Position numbers and translations under genes: made by a program
Shown here: one piece after another, positions 22,814 to 32,803 of the stretch
Layout: each line of letters begins with the position of its first letter
How positions within the stretch are numbered: position 1 is the stretch's first letter
Notes under the pieces: generated by a model
What the model was told of the DNA's origin: nothing
The model's input: the letters and a program-made list of their open reading frames with translations, nothing else
The model's database searches: none
DNA from: Guadua angustifolia
Taxonomy: Eukaryota > Streptophyta > Magnoliopsida > Poales > Poaceae
DNA: 64,000 nt
Assembly: GCA_036346375.1 (NCBI GenBank)
Contig: CM070514.1
Span: 14,288,463 to 14,352,462 of the forward strand
Direction: 5' to 3'

Positions 22814-24040
22814 CGATGAACCTCATCTGATTCACTGTAGAGCTCAGAGTCGCTGATGTCGTTGGCGTCCGCCATGAAACACATCCCGGTGAAGTCATCG
22901 TCGCTCTTGTTGTTCTCTTGCAGATCATCCTCACCCTCGTTGCTCCAAGTCTCCGTGTCAGAGAGATTGATGTCATCGAGTGTGGCAAGGATGCGGTGGA
23001 AGAGTTCCTTGTTCTTCGAGAAGTTGCGGTACTTCTTCTCGCATGCCAAGTCACGAACTAGAGGCTTCTTATTATGATTCTTGTTGATGTTATCATTCTT
23101 GCTCAAACTGCCAGCGTGGTTCTTGCCCTCCTCTAGCTTGGGACAGTTCGCTTGAATGTGGTTAGGGCCACCATACTCGAAGCAGATGATCATACCATCT
23201 CTCTTCCTCTCTCACCCTTTTATAGGTATGAGAAAACTTGCAAGCCAAAAGAGTAAGTTCATTTTCTAGAAATTTTTCTAGTTGGTCATCGCTTAGCTCG
23301 CAAAGGACGGAGAGGGAGAAACCAGTAGGCAAATCAAAAGGGGATCCAGTGGGATAAGTGACCAAGGCCATCAGCCGTGATTTCGTCTTGTGAGAAATGA
23401 CGTCGATCTCATGAGTCGTGAGTCAGGAATAAAGCCCATTAAGAGTGAGAGTTGACAAGTCGGTAGTGTCCTTAATGGTGGTCACTTTTATCTCCCAAAC
23501 TCGAGGATCGAGTGTGGTCAAGAAATGTCAAGCGTTATCCGAGTTAGGGTATATGCAACCGACTACTCAGAGATCGCTCAAAATCTTTGTAAAATGACCA
23601 AAATACTCATGAAGACTCTCACCTGTGTGTTGTTCAAATTTATTGTATTCACGCTTGTATTGGTCCTATCTCACCATTTTGATTTAAGTGGTGCCCTCAT
23701 GGTAAGCATTAAGGGTCACCCAAATCTGATGAGTAGAACGAATGTGAGAAATCCTATCGTACTCACTACGGCTAAGGCTCTATATGAGGATGTTCCTTGC
23801 CTTAGCATTCACCTCAACGTTAGCCATATTGCTAGTCGTGACATTCTCATCGGCAAGAACCTCATACGGGAGCTTCACCTTCTTCCAAATCAGGAAGTTC
23901 TGGGTAGTGATGTACGACTCCATTTGAGACATGCAAAAAGGAAAATCAACTATAAAAAAGATAGGAGGCTTGGTGGAATATTTGTCCATCGCCATAGCTC
24001 TCGAGACTAGTCAAGATATATGAAAGAGCAAAATCTATTC
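22814..24040 (-). pseudogene. Cop-G gag with zinc knuckle, broken
   Basis: Starting near 23998 (MAMDKYSTKPPIFF), the reading goes through a UBN2-type gag with frameshifts, LSDDQLEKFLENELTLLACK (about 23230-23290), a degraded CCHC knuckle CFEYGGPNHIQANCPKL (about 23140-23190), and an acidic stretch with DDFTGMCFMAD (near 22875). The same order is seen in Sire-A (56088-57300). The long coiled-coil part present in Sire-A is missing here, because the protease follows directly. Confidence 0.8.
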
Positions 24041-24050
24041 TCATACCAAT

Positions 24051-24428
24051 TGAAGGATTGAAATGGTGATCAGAGGGGGGGTGAATGATCCTAATTATAA
24101 TTCACCCCTACTCAAAATAATCCAAAACAAGCTCTCAAACAAATTAAAGAAAAGAAGCAAGTTAGAAGGATGATTTTTCCCTATGAGGCCGGTATGACCG
24201 AAGAGGGTGCTGTATGACCGAAGATCGATATGACCAGAGAAGGTGTGGTATGACCAGGCTTAAGAACAGCAGGGAAAATCAACAAGTACACCAAAAGTAA
24301 AAATGATTCAACTTTTGATTGGATAGTCAAAAACTCATGAAACTTAGTAGATGTGATTCTAAGGATGTTAGAAATTCATTTCAACTTTCAATCACAAGGA
24401 TTGTGTCGAAGATTAGTGATCAACAACA
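24051..24428 (-). repeat. Cop-G LTR end with PBS and short TATGACC repeats
   Basis: On the minus strand the LTR ends at about 24051, followed 2 bases later by TGGTAT (24048-24043), the start of an initiator-Met-type PBS. The LTR contains four repeats of about 19 bp with core TATGACC (24188-24262). The left limit near 24428 is where Tat LTR-like sequence begins and is approximate. Confidence 0.6.
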
Positions 24429-25060
24429 TACTTATATTCGGGTACCTTCGGGGGATGCATGATCAAACACACAATTAGGGGAACACGATGTAGACAGGTT
24501 CGGGTCTCTTGGTCGAGTAACACCCTACTCCTGTGTCAGCGATGGATGAGATCAATAAAAAGATTACAACTCAGGGATCCTAGCCCTGATTACAAGGAAG
24601 AATATCAGTATGGGGGTGGCTAGACTATGGCTATCGGATGCCTATGCGGAGATCTTCCTATGCATCGAACACTGGACGGCAACGACTTGAAGCTTGTGCT
24701 CTAAGTTGGCTTGCAAATTGGCTTGTTTCGGATGACGTCCTCCTTGGTCCTTATATAGTGGGCTGGAGTACCGAATCGTAGTCGATGAGGAGTCCTCTTA
24801 TCATTATGATCTCCGTATCGCACCTGAATTTCCATAATGGCCAGACGTATTCGAGTAGGTTTCCTCGTATCAGGAATATGATCAAGTCCTACATTATGTG
24901 GGGACATATCTGCTCCGTATATCTTATCCCATTGAGCTAGGCTCGGATTATTCGGAGTTTACAAATGCTGGTAAAGATATACCTAGCATAGCCTTGGACT
25001 TTATGGTGTAGGCCCATATCCCATATCTGGATATTCGACAGTAGCCTCCGAACTCTACTT
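24429..25060 (-). repeat. Tat-type LTR, partial, minus orientation
   Basis: On the minus strand a TATA box CTATATAAGG (about 24756-24765) is followed by a leader whose end (GGGTGTTACTCGACC, about 24518-24532) is typical of grass Tat-like LTRs. The PF04195-type gene starts on the opposite strand 570 bp further right, as expected if this is the 3' LTR of a minus-strand Tat element whose pol is lost. Ends are approximate. Confidence 0.45.
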
Positions 25061-25630
25061 ACAGGAGAGTCCGTTTGAACGCTTGGTAGATTGTTGCCTA
25101 TCCTAGTTTGGTCGAACAATGCCTCGCCTGCTTGTGGTCAAATGACTCAAGCAAGTTTGGAATTGCTAAGTATCGAGTGGGATGTGCAGGGTCGAGCGCC
25201 CTATTGCAAAGCCAGCTTGAATGCTTAGAGTAGCCTTATGTCGCTCGATGTTGACTAGTCAACCCGACTCCAAGTGGAAATGGAACGGTTGTCAAAAAAT
25301 CTGAACGTTGAGCAGTTGAAGCATTTATTGCTCACGTCAGAGACATTTCGTCGAATACGGTGCCATCATTCCACTTTTTTCAATGATCAACGTGTCGTAC
25401 GGTGGGAAACAAACCGTTGCGCCTGGACACTTTTTGGCTTATAAATTTTTGGATTTGGAACTACAGCCGTTTCATTCCATCGTCCTCAGCCTTCCTCTCG
25501 AAGCCTCCATCTTGTCTCTTGAACCCTTTTGTTTCCGCACCTTGAAAAATTTCCACTTCCTTATTTTGCTCGAATTGCATCTGGTTCCTTCACCAACCCT
25601 AAGGCTACCGCGTAGCTGAAGAAAGAGGTT
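25061..25630. other. Spacer between Tat LTR and the PF04195-type gene
   Basis: No reading frame of note. It ends with a TATAAATT-like element (25439-25446) about 190 bp before the first ATG of the gene, a possible promoter for it. Confidence 0.35.
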
Positions 25631-28060
25631 ATGGAAACACCTGCTATGGGGCCGGTCTTCAGCGATGAGACTTTCCAGCAAGGATGGTAGGCATCCATCA
25701 TGACAGAGAAGCGTCTCGCGGAGTTGGAGAAATGCAGTTTCATTCCTCCTCAAGCATTCTTCCATTGGAGATCTTCTGTCAGTGAGGATTACCCGACTCC
25801 TAAGGACGAGGATGAGACTGTAGTTTTTGAGTCTTTCTTTCACTGTGGTCTTAGGTCCCTCCTTCTCGATTTCTACGGGCTGTTCTGGATTTCTATGGAA
25901 TCTAGCTCTTTCACCTGAGCCCAAATTCAATCACAATGCTCGGCATTTTTGCTCATCTTTGTGAGGCATTCCTGGCCATCAGACCCAGCCTCAATTTGTT
26001 TCGCCATTTTTATCACCTGAAGAGGTCGGCCAAGAATGAGGTCGTCGGCGGTGCTGGATTTCATCTCTGTAGCAGTGCCGCTAGCGTATACATTCCTGTA
26101 CCGGTGACTTCTTCTTGGCAATCAGACTAGAAGAAGCGGTGCTTCTATATCACCTCATTGGACACAGTCAATTCTCCTCTGTCTTATCAGCCACATCTCC
26201 TGACTCCTTCCGACCTCTGCACGAAAGTCCCTTCATCGATAGAGCAGAACATGCGCTACATCAAGAAAATCGAGGAGCTGAGAAAGAGGGGTCTCTCTGG
26301 GTGGCACGTCCCCCAAGACTTCCTGTCACAGCAATCGAGTCCACTGAGGTGCCGAGATCATCTAGCTTGGGAGTACTTTGGGGTCGATTTCGTGGCTGGA
26401 GACAACTCTAAGGGTAAGTAACAACAATCTTTTCTATCGCTCTTTCCCTTTGCCATGATTGGTGGCTGATGAATTGCCTTACTAACTAACAGTCTTGTTA
26501 GATGCAAACATTTCTGCTCGACTGAGCAAAATCTTCCATGACTCAGATTCTGGCCCTTGTGGTATAGAGGCCTACTCCTCGGCTATTCCTCCACCCTAGT
26601 ATGTATCGAGCAACCATCGATGCTGCCACTCAGAGGCATACATTGTGGTTTAACTGGTTTCTTTTTCTTTTCAGGAGGTCAAGCAAGACGAGCACAGTGG
26701 GTTGCTCGAGGGAGCCACTGACTTGGATGACGAGCCAGCTCGAGACAGCGGGCAAGCATCGGGCTCAGCTCCTGCTGGTGTTGGGTCGTCCGCGGAGGAC
26801 ACGACGCTTTTTATAGCTTTTGACCAGGTGACATTCAATCGCTCGCTCGGATGCTATGAGATCGCTACTGATGTGATTCGATAGCTCTTGGAGGACCAAC
26901 GGGCTACCTGGGGTGCTGAGGTGCAAAGTCTGGCTGTTGCTCCACAGGCGTCTCCCTGAGCAAATCCTCCAACCACCGATATAGCCGAAAAGGTAAAGTA
27001 ACTACTTGGTAATTACTTAACCAGTTCGTAGCCTGAATCATTGCTCATAATCATCTTGTGTGAGCAGGCTGCCCCTTCAATCACTGGCTTGCTGGCGCCA
27101 CCACTCCAGCCGGTTGGGCTAGTCAAGAAAGCGACCACTAGGGCCAAACCAGTCCCGAAGAAAGCCTCTGGCTTGCAAGGAGGTGTGAAGGTGATGTGGA
27201 AAAGGGGAAGGTAAAGTTACCTCTGCGTTCGCTCTTCCACATCCCTGTCTCCTTTTGAAGGGAGCTCATATGAAGCCATTGCAGGAAGGGCATGTCTAGC
27301 AACAAGATCGAGGATGCCACCGTTAGTTCCTCGCCGCCGCTAGACATGATCGAACCAACTTTGGCTAGCATCTCACCGCCACCAAACATGGTCACAACTG
27401 CATCGAATAACGCTTTGCCTCCATCGTACATGGTCGCGCCTACATCGGCTGGCAGCTTGCCTCTATCAGACGCGGTCATGATTACCCCGGCCTCTGAGGT
27501 GCCAGCTACGACCATGGTGGCCACAACCTCGTCCCTTCTGCCCTCTCTTTGTGCCCTCACTTGCGCCCTCTGAATACTGGTTGGTCTTGAAATCAGAGCT
27601 ACAAGTATGTAAATATGTCCTGCTGCTTTTTTTCTTGGACTGACTCTCCGCCTCCCTCCTTTAACTTTTCCTAACTACTTTTTGACAGCGCCTTTTGGAG
27701 ACCTTGAATCACGTCGAAACGTTTTGCGAGCAGGATCAACAACGAAATGAGCTGGTGGAATTTGGGCGGAGCTGAAGGTAGTCAGGGCCGAAGCTAGTGT
27801 GGAGGCAAAGATGTTGAGGGTGTCCAAAGCTAAGGCTGATGCAGAAGCACACAAGCTGAAGGTGGTGGTGGATCTGAGATCACCTTTGGGACCACGCTGT
27901 ACCAATGGGAATCATTTGGAGATCTTGAAAACAACGGCTTTATCGAGTCCTGTTCCAAGGATCCCTACCAAGAGGTGTGCTTTATAGAGTTTGACCCTCT
28001 AAAGCCCGAAGTCCTCAAGGCCGACACGAAAGTGACAATGACAAAGAAGCAATGATTTAC
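25631..28060 (+). pseudogene. PF04195-type protein (putative gypsy-type transposon family), intron-bearing, broken
   Basis: The function is unknown. The domain is common in grass Tat elements. Exon 1 begins at ATG 25631, has a TAG at 25688, and reads FESFFHCGLRSLLLDFY, then after a +1 shift LFHLSPNSITMLGIFAHLCE (25906-25965), AIRPSLNLFRHFYHLK, EVVGGAGFH, VPVTSSWQS and GLSGWHVPQDFL. This order is the family signature. Intron-like GT...AG segments lie at about 26414-26501, 26599-26672, 26989-27068 and 27605-27689. The second half is proline/serine-rich and then has an alanine/lysine coiled coil (27780-27865). An open tail to 28053 (DLENNGFIES, FDPLKPEVLK) was not recognised. Homologous sequence lies at 41330-38600 on the other strand. 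Confidence 0.7.
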
Positions 28061-28239
28061 TTCAAAGAACAAGGCAGAGTAAGATAGATCAACACGTATT
28101 CATCGCCAGGCCCAACAATGGCACAATTGCTAGAAGTTCCTAAGAGAGGGATCCAAGGGTAGAAGCCATAGGTGGCTAGGAGCACCACATCCCTCCAGAC
28201 ACGCCTTAGGATCCTGGGGCAGCAGCCGCCACAGCACAT
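28061..28239. other. Boundary between PF04195-type gene and Gy-B gag
   Basis: Short non-coding stretch. No LTR end was seen, so it is unclear whether the gene and Gy-B belong to one element. Confidence 0.4.
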
Positions 28240-29929
28240 GTAGCTATGGATATCGTTGCTCCTAGCATGGAGAACCATCGCCGTGATCCAACCACCGTAG
28301 CCATTGCAGGGATCGCGGCTAAATTGTTGAAACATCTTAACCTTAACAATCCAGCGACGCCTCGCTCGCAGGTGCCAGGTTTTCAGGGCAGCAGACTCTT
28401 CGACAATGTGACCACAATGGCAGGCCTGATCGCATCCTAGGAACAGCGTCTCATCAGAGCCATAACAATGACATCTTAAGTACTCCTGAAGCCAATGTCC
28501 AGTGTTCTCATATGTTGTTGAAGTCTCTTCCGTCGTTGGACCCGACCAACCCTATGATGCCGGTGTTCGACTAGATGAAGACACTACTCGATGCAACGCA
28601 AGCTCAGACTGCTCGAGCTGCCAACTCAAGGTTCAAACAATCGAGCCAGCAAGGTGCTCGAAGCTGGCTGCTGGGACCATCCCACGATAGTCGCCTTGCA
28701 ACAAGATCAGCGGTGGCTAGCTCCAGCCATCGTGTTTCTAGAACGGTCTATTCCAACCCCCACCAGGGATGCCCTGGAGATCTACGAGATCGAATTCTGC
28801 ATAATCGATGAGATTTGCACGATGTTTTATGAGATTGAAGGGAAGAATGGGACTAGGAAGACCGCGAGAGACAGGATAATGAGTCCACGTCCTCAAGAGG
28901 TCGATCCCCGGTGTGACATGCACACCGGGGCAAATCTTTTCCCTCAAGGGGCCACTAGAGGACATCGATCAGGGGTGTAAGGCATTCACTCTAACACTAC
29001 ATGCGGTCAGGTGGACGGACAAGTTAAAGCCTGATCTGTTCGAGATGTACTCGGGGAAGATTAACCCCGTCGAATGACTGTAGATTTATACTACGGTCAT
29101 GAGAGCAACCGGAGGAAACGAGAAGGTGATGGCCAATTACCTGCTTACCACACTCGATGGAGCGGTCAGGTCTTGGTTACTTAACCTCCCACGTCAATCG
29201 ATATCGTCGTGGGTAGAGTTGCGGGCCTAGTTCATCGCCAACTTCCAAGGCACGTATGAACACCCCGGAACGTGCAACGACTTGCATCAGCTAGTACAGA
29301 TGCTAGGAGAGTCGTTGCGTAGCTTCATTTGGTGCTTCAACGATGAGCAAAACCTAATCCCGAACATCTTAGACGAGGTAGTGATTGTTGCCTTCGACAA
29401 CGGGGTTATGGATGGAGATTTAAAGGGGAAGCTCGCTGCTCGGAAGATCAGAACCACTAAAGAGCTCTTCGAGCTGGCTGATAAGTACACCATCCGCGCC
29501 GAGGCCCGAGACCACCTTGACAATCCCAAGCCTAGCAGCGACAAGCCGGTGTCGTCCAAGCAAGGGGCAAAGAGGAACAAGAACTACGGGGAGAAACACA
29601 AGGGCGACTCCACCGTAGCTGCTGTCGAAAGGGGCACAACGCACAACCTAGGTGACAACAAGGGCCGGAGTCATGGAGGAAACAAGTACTGCCCCATCCA
29701 ACACACGGACAAACACGACTTCGATGAGTGCCAGGTAATTAGCAAGAAAGTCCAAGAGAAGCTCAAGGCCACCCTCGCTGAGCGCGGCATCGAGCAGGCT
29801 AAGGAGAAGCCCAAGGACGATGAGCCCGAATACCATGGGGATGAGCACAAGCTGGCATTATCTTCAAGGGATCTGCCACGTACAAGTCCAAGAAGTAGTA
29901 AAAGGCAGTCGAAAGAGAGGTCAACCTAG
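28240..29929 (+). pseudogene. Gy-B gag
   Basis: The capsid protein has an N-terminal part (28246-28440) and broken pieces to 28980. The gag core starts near 29020 (LKPDLFEMYSGKINPVE), with a stop at about 29080, then VMANYLLTTLDGAVRSWL, LPRQSISSWVEL, a stop near 29227, and ANFQGTYEHPG. An open frame 29282-29929 continues with LGESLRSFI, the NILDEVVIVAF helix, a lysine-rich nucleic-acid-binding part and a YCPIQHTDKHDFDECQVI segment, a C-H-H-C-type motif known in Tat gags. Three to four stops are enough to inactivate it, and the C-terminal 215 codons are uninterrupted. Confidence 0.85.
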
Positions 29930-30455
29930 CCACGCTAGCTCTCCCTCAATTCCTCAAGTGGTCAGAGGTACAAATCACTTTTGACCAGTCGGATCACCCA
30001 TGTGCGGTCCTAAATCTAGGTCGATACCCTATAGTAATTGAGCCCACCATCGTGAACGTCAAGGTCGCTCAAGCCCTAGTCGATGGAGGTAGCTCGTTGA
30101 ACCTCATCTTTGCAAAGACACTAGAAAACATGGGAATTCCCCTGACCGAGATAAAAGCCAGAGCCGAGCCGTTTCATGGCATAGCTTCGTGCTCATCATC
30201 GACCCCGCCGGGCCAGATCGAGCTGCTGGTCACATTTGGCATACTTGACAATTTCTGTACCGAAAAGACCCTCTTCGACGTAGCGGATTTTGAGACTGCT
30301 TATAATGTGATTCTGGGCCGCCCAATGCTAGCCAAGTTTATGGCGGTGGTGCATTATGCGTACCAAACCGTCAAGATTTCCGCACCAAAAGGAGTCCTCA
30401 CGATTAAGGGGGACCAGCGCGTTGTGGTCAGGTGCGATAAGAAAAGCATAGAGAT
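29930..30455 (+). pseudogene. Gy-B aspartic protease, nearly intact core
   Basis: The open frame 30052-30495 holds ALVDGGSSLNLIFAKTLENM with the catalytic Asp-Gly, the flap region and AYNVILGRPMLAKFMAVVHY. This is the intact reference for the damaged Gy-A copy. The N-terminal flank (29930-30050) is in the same order as in Gy-A, with a stop near 29899 before it. After KGVLTIKGDQRVVVRC the frame is cut at about 30455 by a deletion that brings in RNase H. Confidence 0.9.
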
Positions 30456-31853
30456 GGTTCAATTTTCAAGCTTCGAAAAACGTTGCAGAATATAAGGGAC
30501 TGGTCGACGGACTTCAAATAGCCGTAGCACTAGGAATCAAGTGATTACTCATGAAAGGGGACTCACAGCTAGTCGTAAACCAAGTGCAAAAAGAGTACTA
30601 GTGAACGAGGTCCGCAAGCTAGAGCATAAGTTCGAAGGTCTTGAGGTAAGGCACATCCGGCGAAGTGAAAACACCGTTGCCAACAAATTTGACAGGCTCA
30701 CTTTGTCCCATTAACCTATGCTCGCAGGAGTCTTCGTCGAGAAACTTCCTAAACCATCTATCTCCCCCCGCGGGAGACAGATGCTACCCAACTCGACCAG
30801 CAGTCTAGTCGAGTCAGCGAGGTAGAACTCATAGACACGGAAACTACACTACTCAAATGCGAGCCGACCTGAATGACTCCATTTCAGGCCTATCTCAAAG
30901 GTCGAGAGATCCCTGACAATGATGCCTCAGCCAAGAAAGTTGCACATAAGTCCAAGTTATATGCATTGGTAGACGGCAATCTCTATTAGAAAGGAAGTAA
31001 CGAAATCTTGATGAAGTGCATCACTCAAGAAGAGGGCAATAAAATATTGCTCAATGTCCACATAGGCATCTGTGGCAACCATGCGTCCTATCGCACTCTA
31101 GTCGGGAAAGTTTTTTGACAAGGGTTCTATTGGCCAACTGCCCTCCAGGATGCTTGTGAGTTGGTGAAAAAGTGCGAAAGCTGCCAATTCTACGGCAAGC
31201 AAACCACCCGACCAGCTCAGGTACTGCAAACTATTCCTCTGTCTTGGCACTTCTCCATCTAGGACTTGGATATCTTGGGACTATTCTCTAGAGTCCAAGG
31301 AGGTTACAAGTTCTTATTCGTAGAAATCGACACGTTCACCAAGTAGATCGAGGCTAAACCCGTCGGGAACATCACCTCAGAAGCAGCCAAGAGGTTCATG
31401 AGGAGCATCATCACTCAATTTGGCATCCCAAATCGAGTAATTATTGACAACGGTAGCCATTTCAAGAGCAGTGCTTTTTACAGTCTTCTATGAAGAATTG
31501 GGAATCAAACTTTGTTTTGCATCTATCGCTCATCCTCGTGAGTAACAACAGTTTAACGTGCAACAAAGATGATCCTACAAGGATTAAGACCACAGATTCA
31601 ATAGGCTAAAGGCTTACTCGACTCGGTGGGCAAAAGAACTTCCCTTGGTGCTATGGGCCATTCGAACATCGACTAGTCGAGCCACCAGTGAGACTCCATT
31701 TTTCTTGGTCTATGGAGTAGAAGCAGTGCTTCTGACGGAGTTAACGTTCAAATCACCCCGAGTGAAGAACTACTCATAAAAGAAGCAAGAGCAAGAGCAA
31801 GCAAACGATATAAATCTACTCGAAGAATACAGAGACCGAGCGTCCATTCGGGC
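30456..31853 (+). pseudogene. Gy-B RNase H (partial) and integrase, broken
   Basis: After the deletion the sequence matches Gy-A from the NNVAEYEG segment on (compare 20710-21370). The H-H-C-C zinc region (CESCQFYGKQTTRPAQV, about 31175-31225), the core start DLDILGLFSRVQGGYKFLF (31263 on), IDNGSHFKSSAF (about 31443-31478), and AVLLTELTFKSPR-type sequence (about 31724-31765) follow. Many stops are present. It is cut at 31853 inside the C-terminal domain (YRDRASIRA) by Gy-F. About 30 bp of the same domain are recognisable from 38558. Confidence 0.85.
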
Positions 31854-32803
31854 TGATGTGACTTTGGGTCCCGATCTTTCGATGAGAGCGATAACTTCGA
31901 TTTGGAGGAATTGACTTTGACGATCTGACTACAACGTACGACGACGATGCGCCTTAGCAATCGCTAAACCAACTCAGAGGGTTATTGATCTTGCCGTTAG
32001 CATGATCAACTCAACACGAGGTTCGATTCTCGCATGCAACCAAGAACAAGCAAGAACAATGGTAAAGCAATCTAAAATTGTGAATATGAATGAAAGATTG
32101 ATAAGATGGGGTTCTGAAACAAGGAGTTTTAGGCGGCTATTGAGCACGCTCGAAGACTCAAAATAGTAGCAATGGCTAAACTATCAAATAAACAAAACCC
32201 AAAACTAAAGTACGGCGGTAGCAAACAATATATAGATGTAAGTGGCGGCTAGGGCTGCTAGGGCGCAGTACCCATGGGGGCGGCCAAGGGTTGCCCTAGC
32301 GCTACATGGGCTTTGGGGCCCAAAAGAAAGGTGGCGCAAGCACTTGGAGTTTCTGACCCGTGACACTCTTTTATGATTTCCCATTTCTCTAGGATGAATT
32401 TGGCACTGGGGCTGGATCCATTGGGAAGTAGACTCGAGATCTTTCAAACGTACTCATGGGCCTCTAGAAACCTCCGAATCAAAAGTTATGGTCTTTGAAG
32501 TTGATATGTCATGGAGGCCGAACCCGCGAATTTGCTGATTCCAAGTCCAACTTATGATATGATGATTGTGCTTTATGCTAGGCATTTGGAGGTTCTTCTC
32601 CTTGGTTCCTAAGGACAATAATATCATCACAAGTATTAAATAGCATTCCATTCTGTGAATCATTTGTATAAAAACTTAGGAACGAATTCACTTGATAATT
32701 GAGTAGACCTGCTCGAGCCCGAGTAGTAGGTACTTGTAGAACTTGTTGTGTATGAGAAGGATCACTCGGCGTGGTTGTGTCAATAGGGAAGATGTCCTCA
32801 TCA
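31854..32803 (-). repeat. Gy-F 3' LTR
   Basis: 950 bp. On the minus strand it starts TGATGAGGACATCTTCCC at 32803, directly after the purine tract GAAGGGGAGGA, and ends GTCACATCA at 31854. The first 226 bp encode the C-terminal tail of the element protein (stop at 32578). A TATA-like tatatattg (plus caatatata, near 32227) is inside. Confidence 0.9.

Larger units (their letters stand above)
21690..24428 (-). mobile_element. Cop-G: Sirevirus-like Ty1/copia remnant
   Basis: On the minus strand, LTR end, PBS, gag, protease and integrase core follow from about 24428 to 21690. RT and RNase H are absent because the element is cut inside the integrase and abuts Gy-A. Gag and the CCHC-protease order match the Sire-A gag at 56088, so it belongs to the same lineage. 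No target duplication could be found because the 3' end is missing. Confidence 0.75.
28240..31853 (+). mobile_element. Gy-B: Tat-type Ty3/gypsy element with RT deletion
   Basis: Gag, protease, part of RNase H and integrase follow on the plus strand. The RT is missing, because protease passes directly into RNase H at about 30455. The integrase continues to 31853, is interrupted by Gy-F, and resumes at 38558 after the shared duplication CGGGC. It is the same family as Gy-A. Confidence 0.85.
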
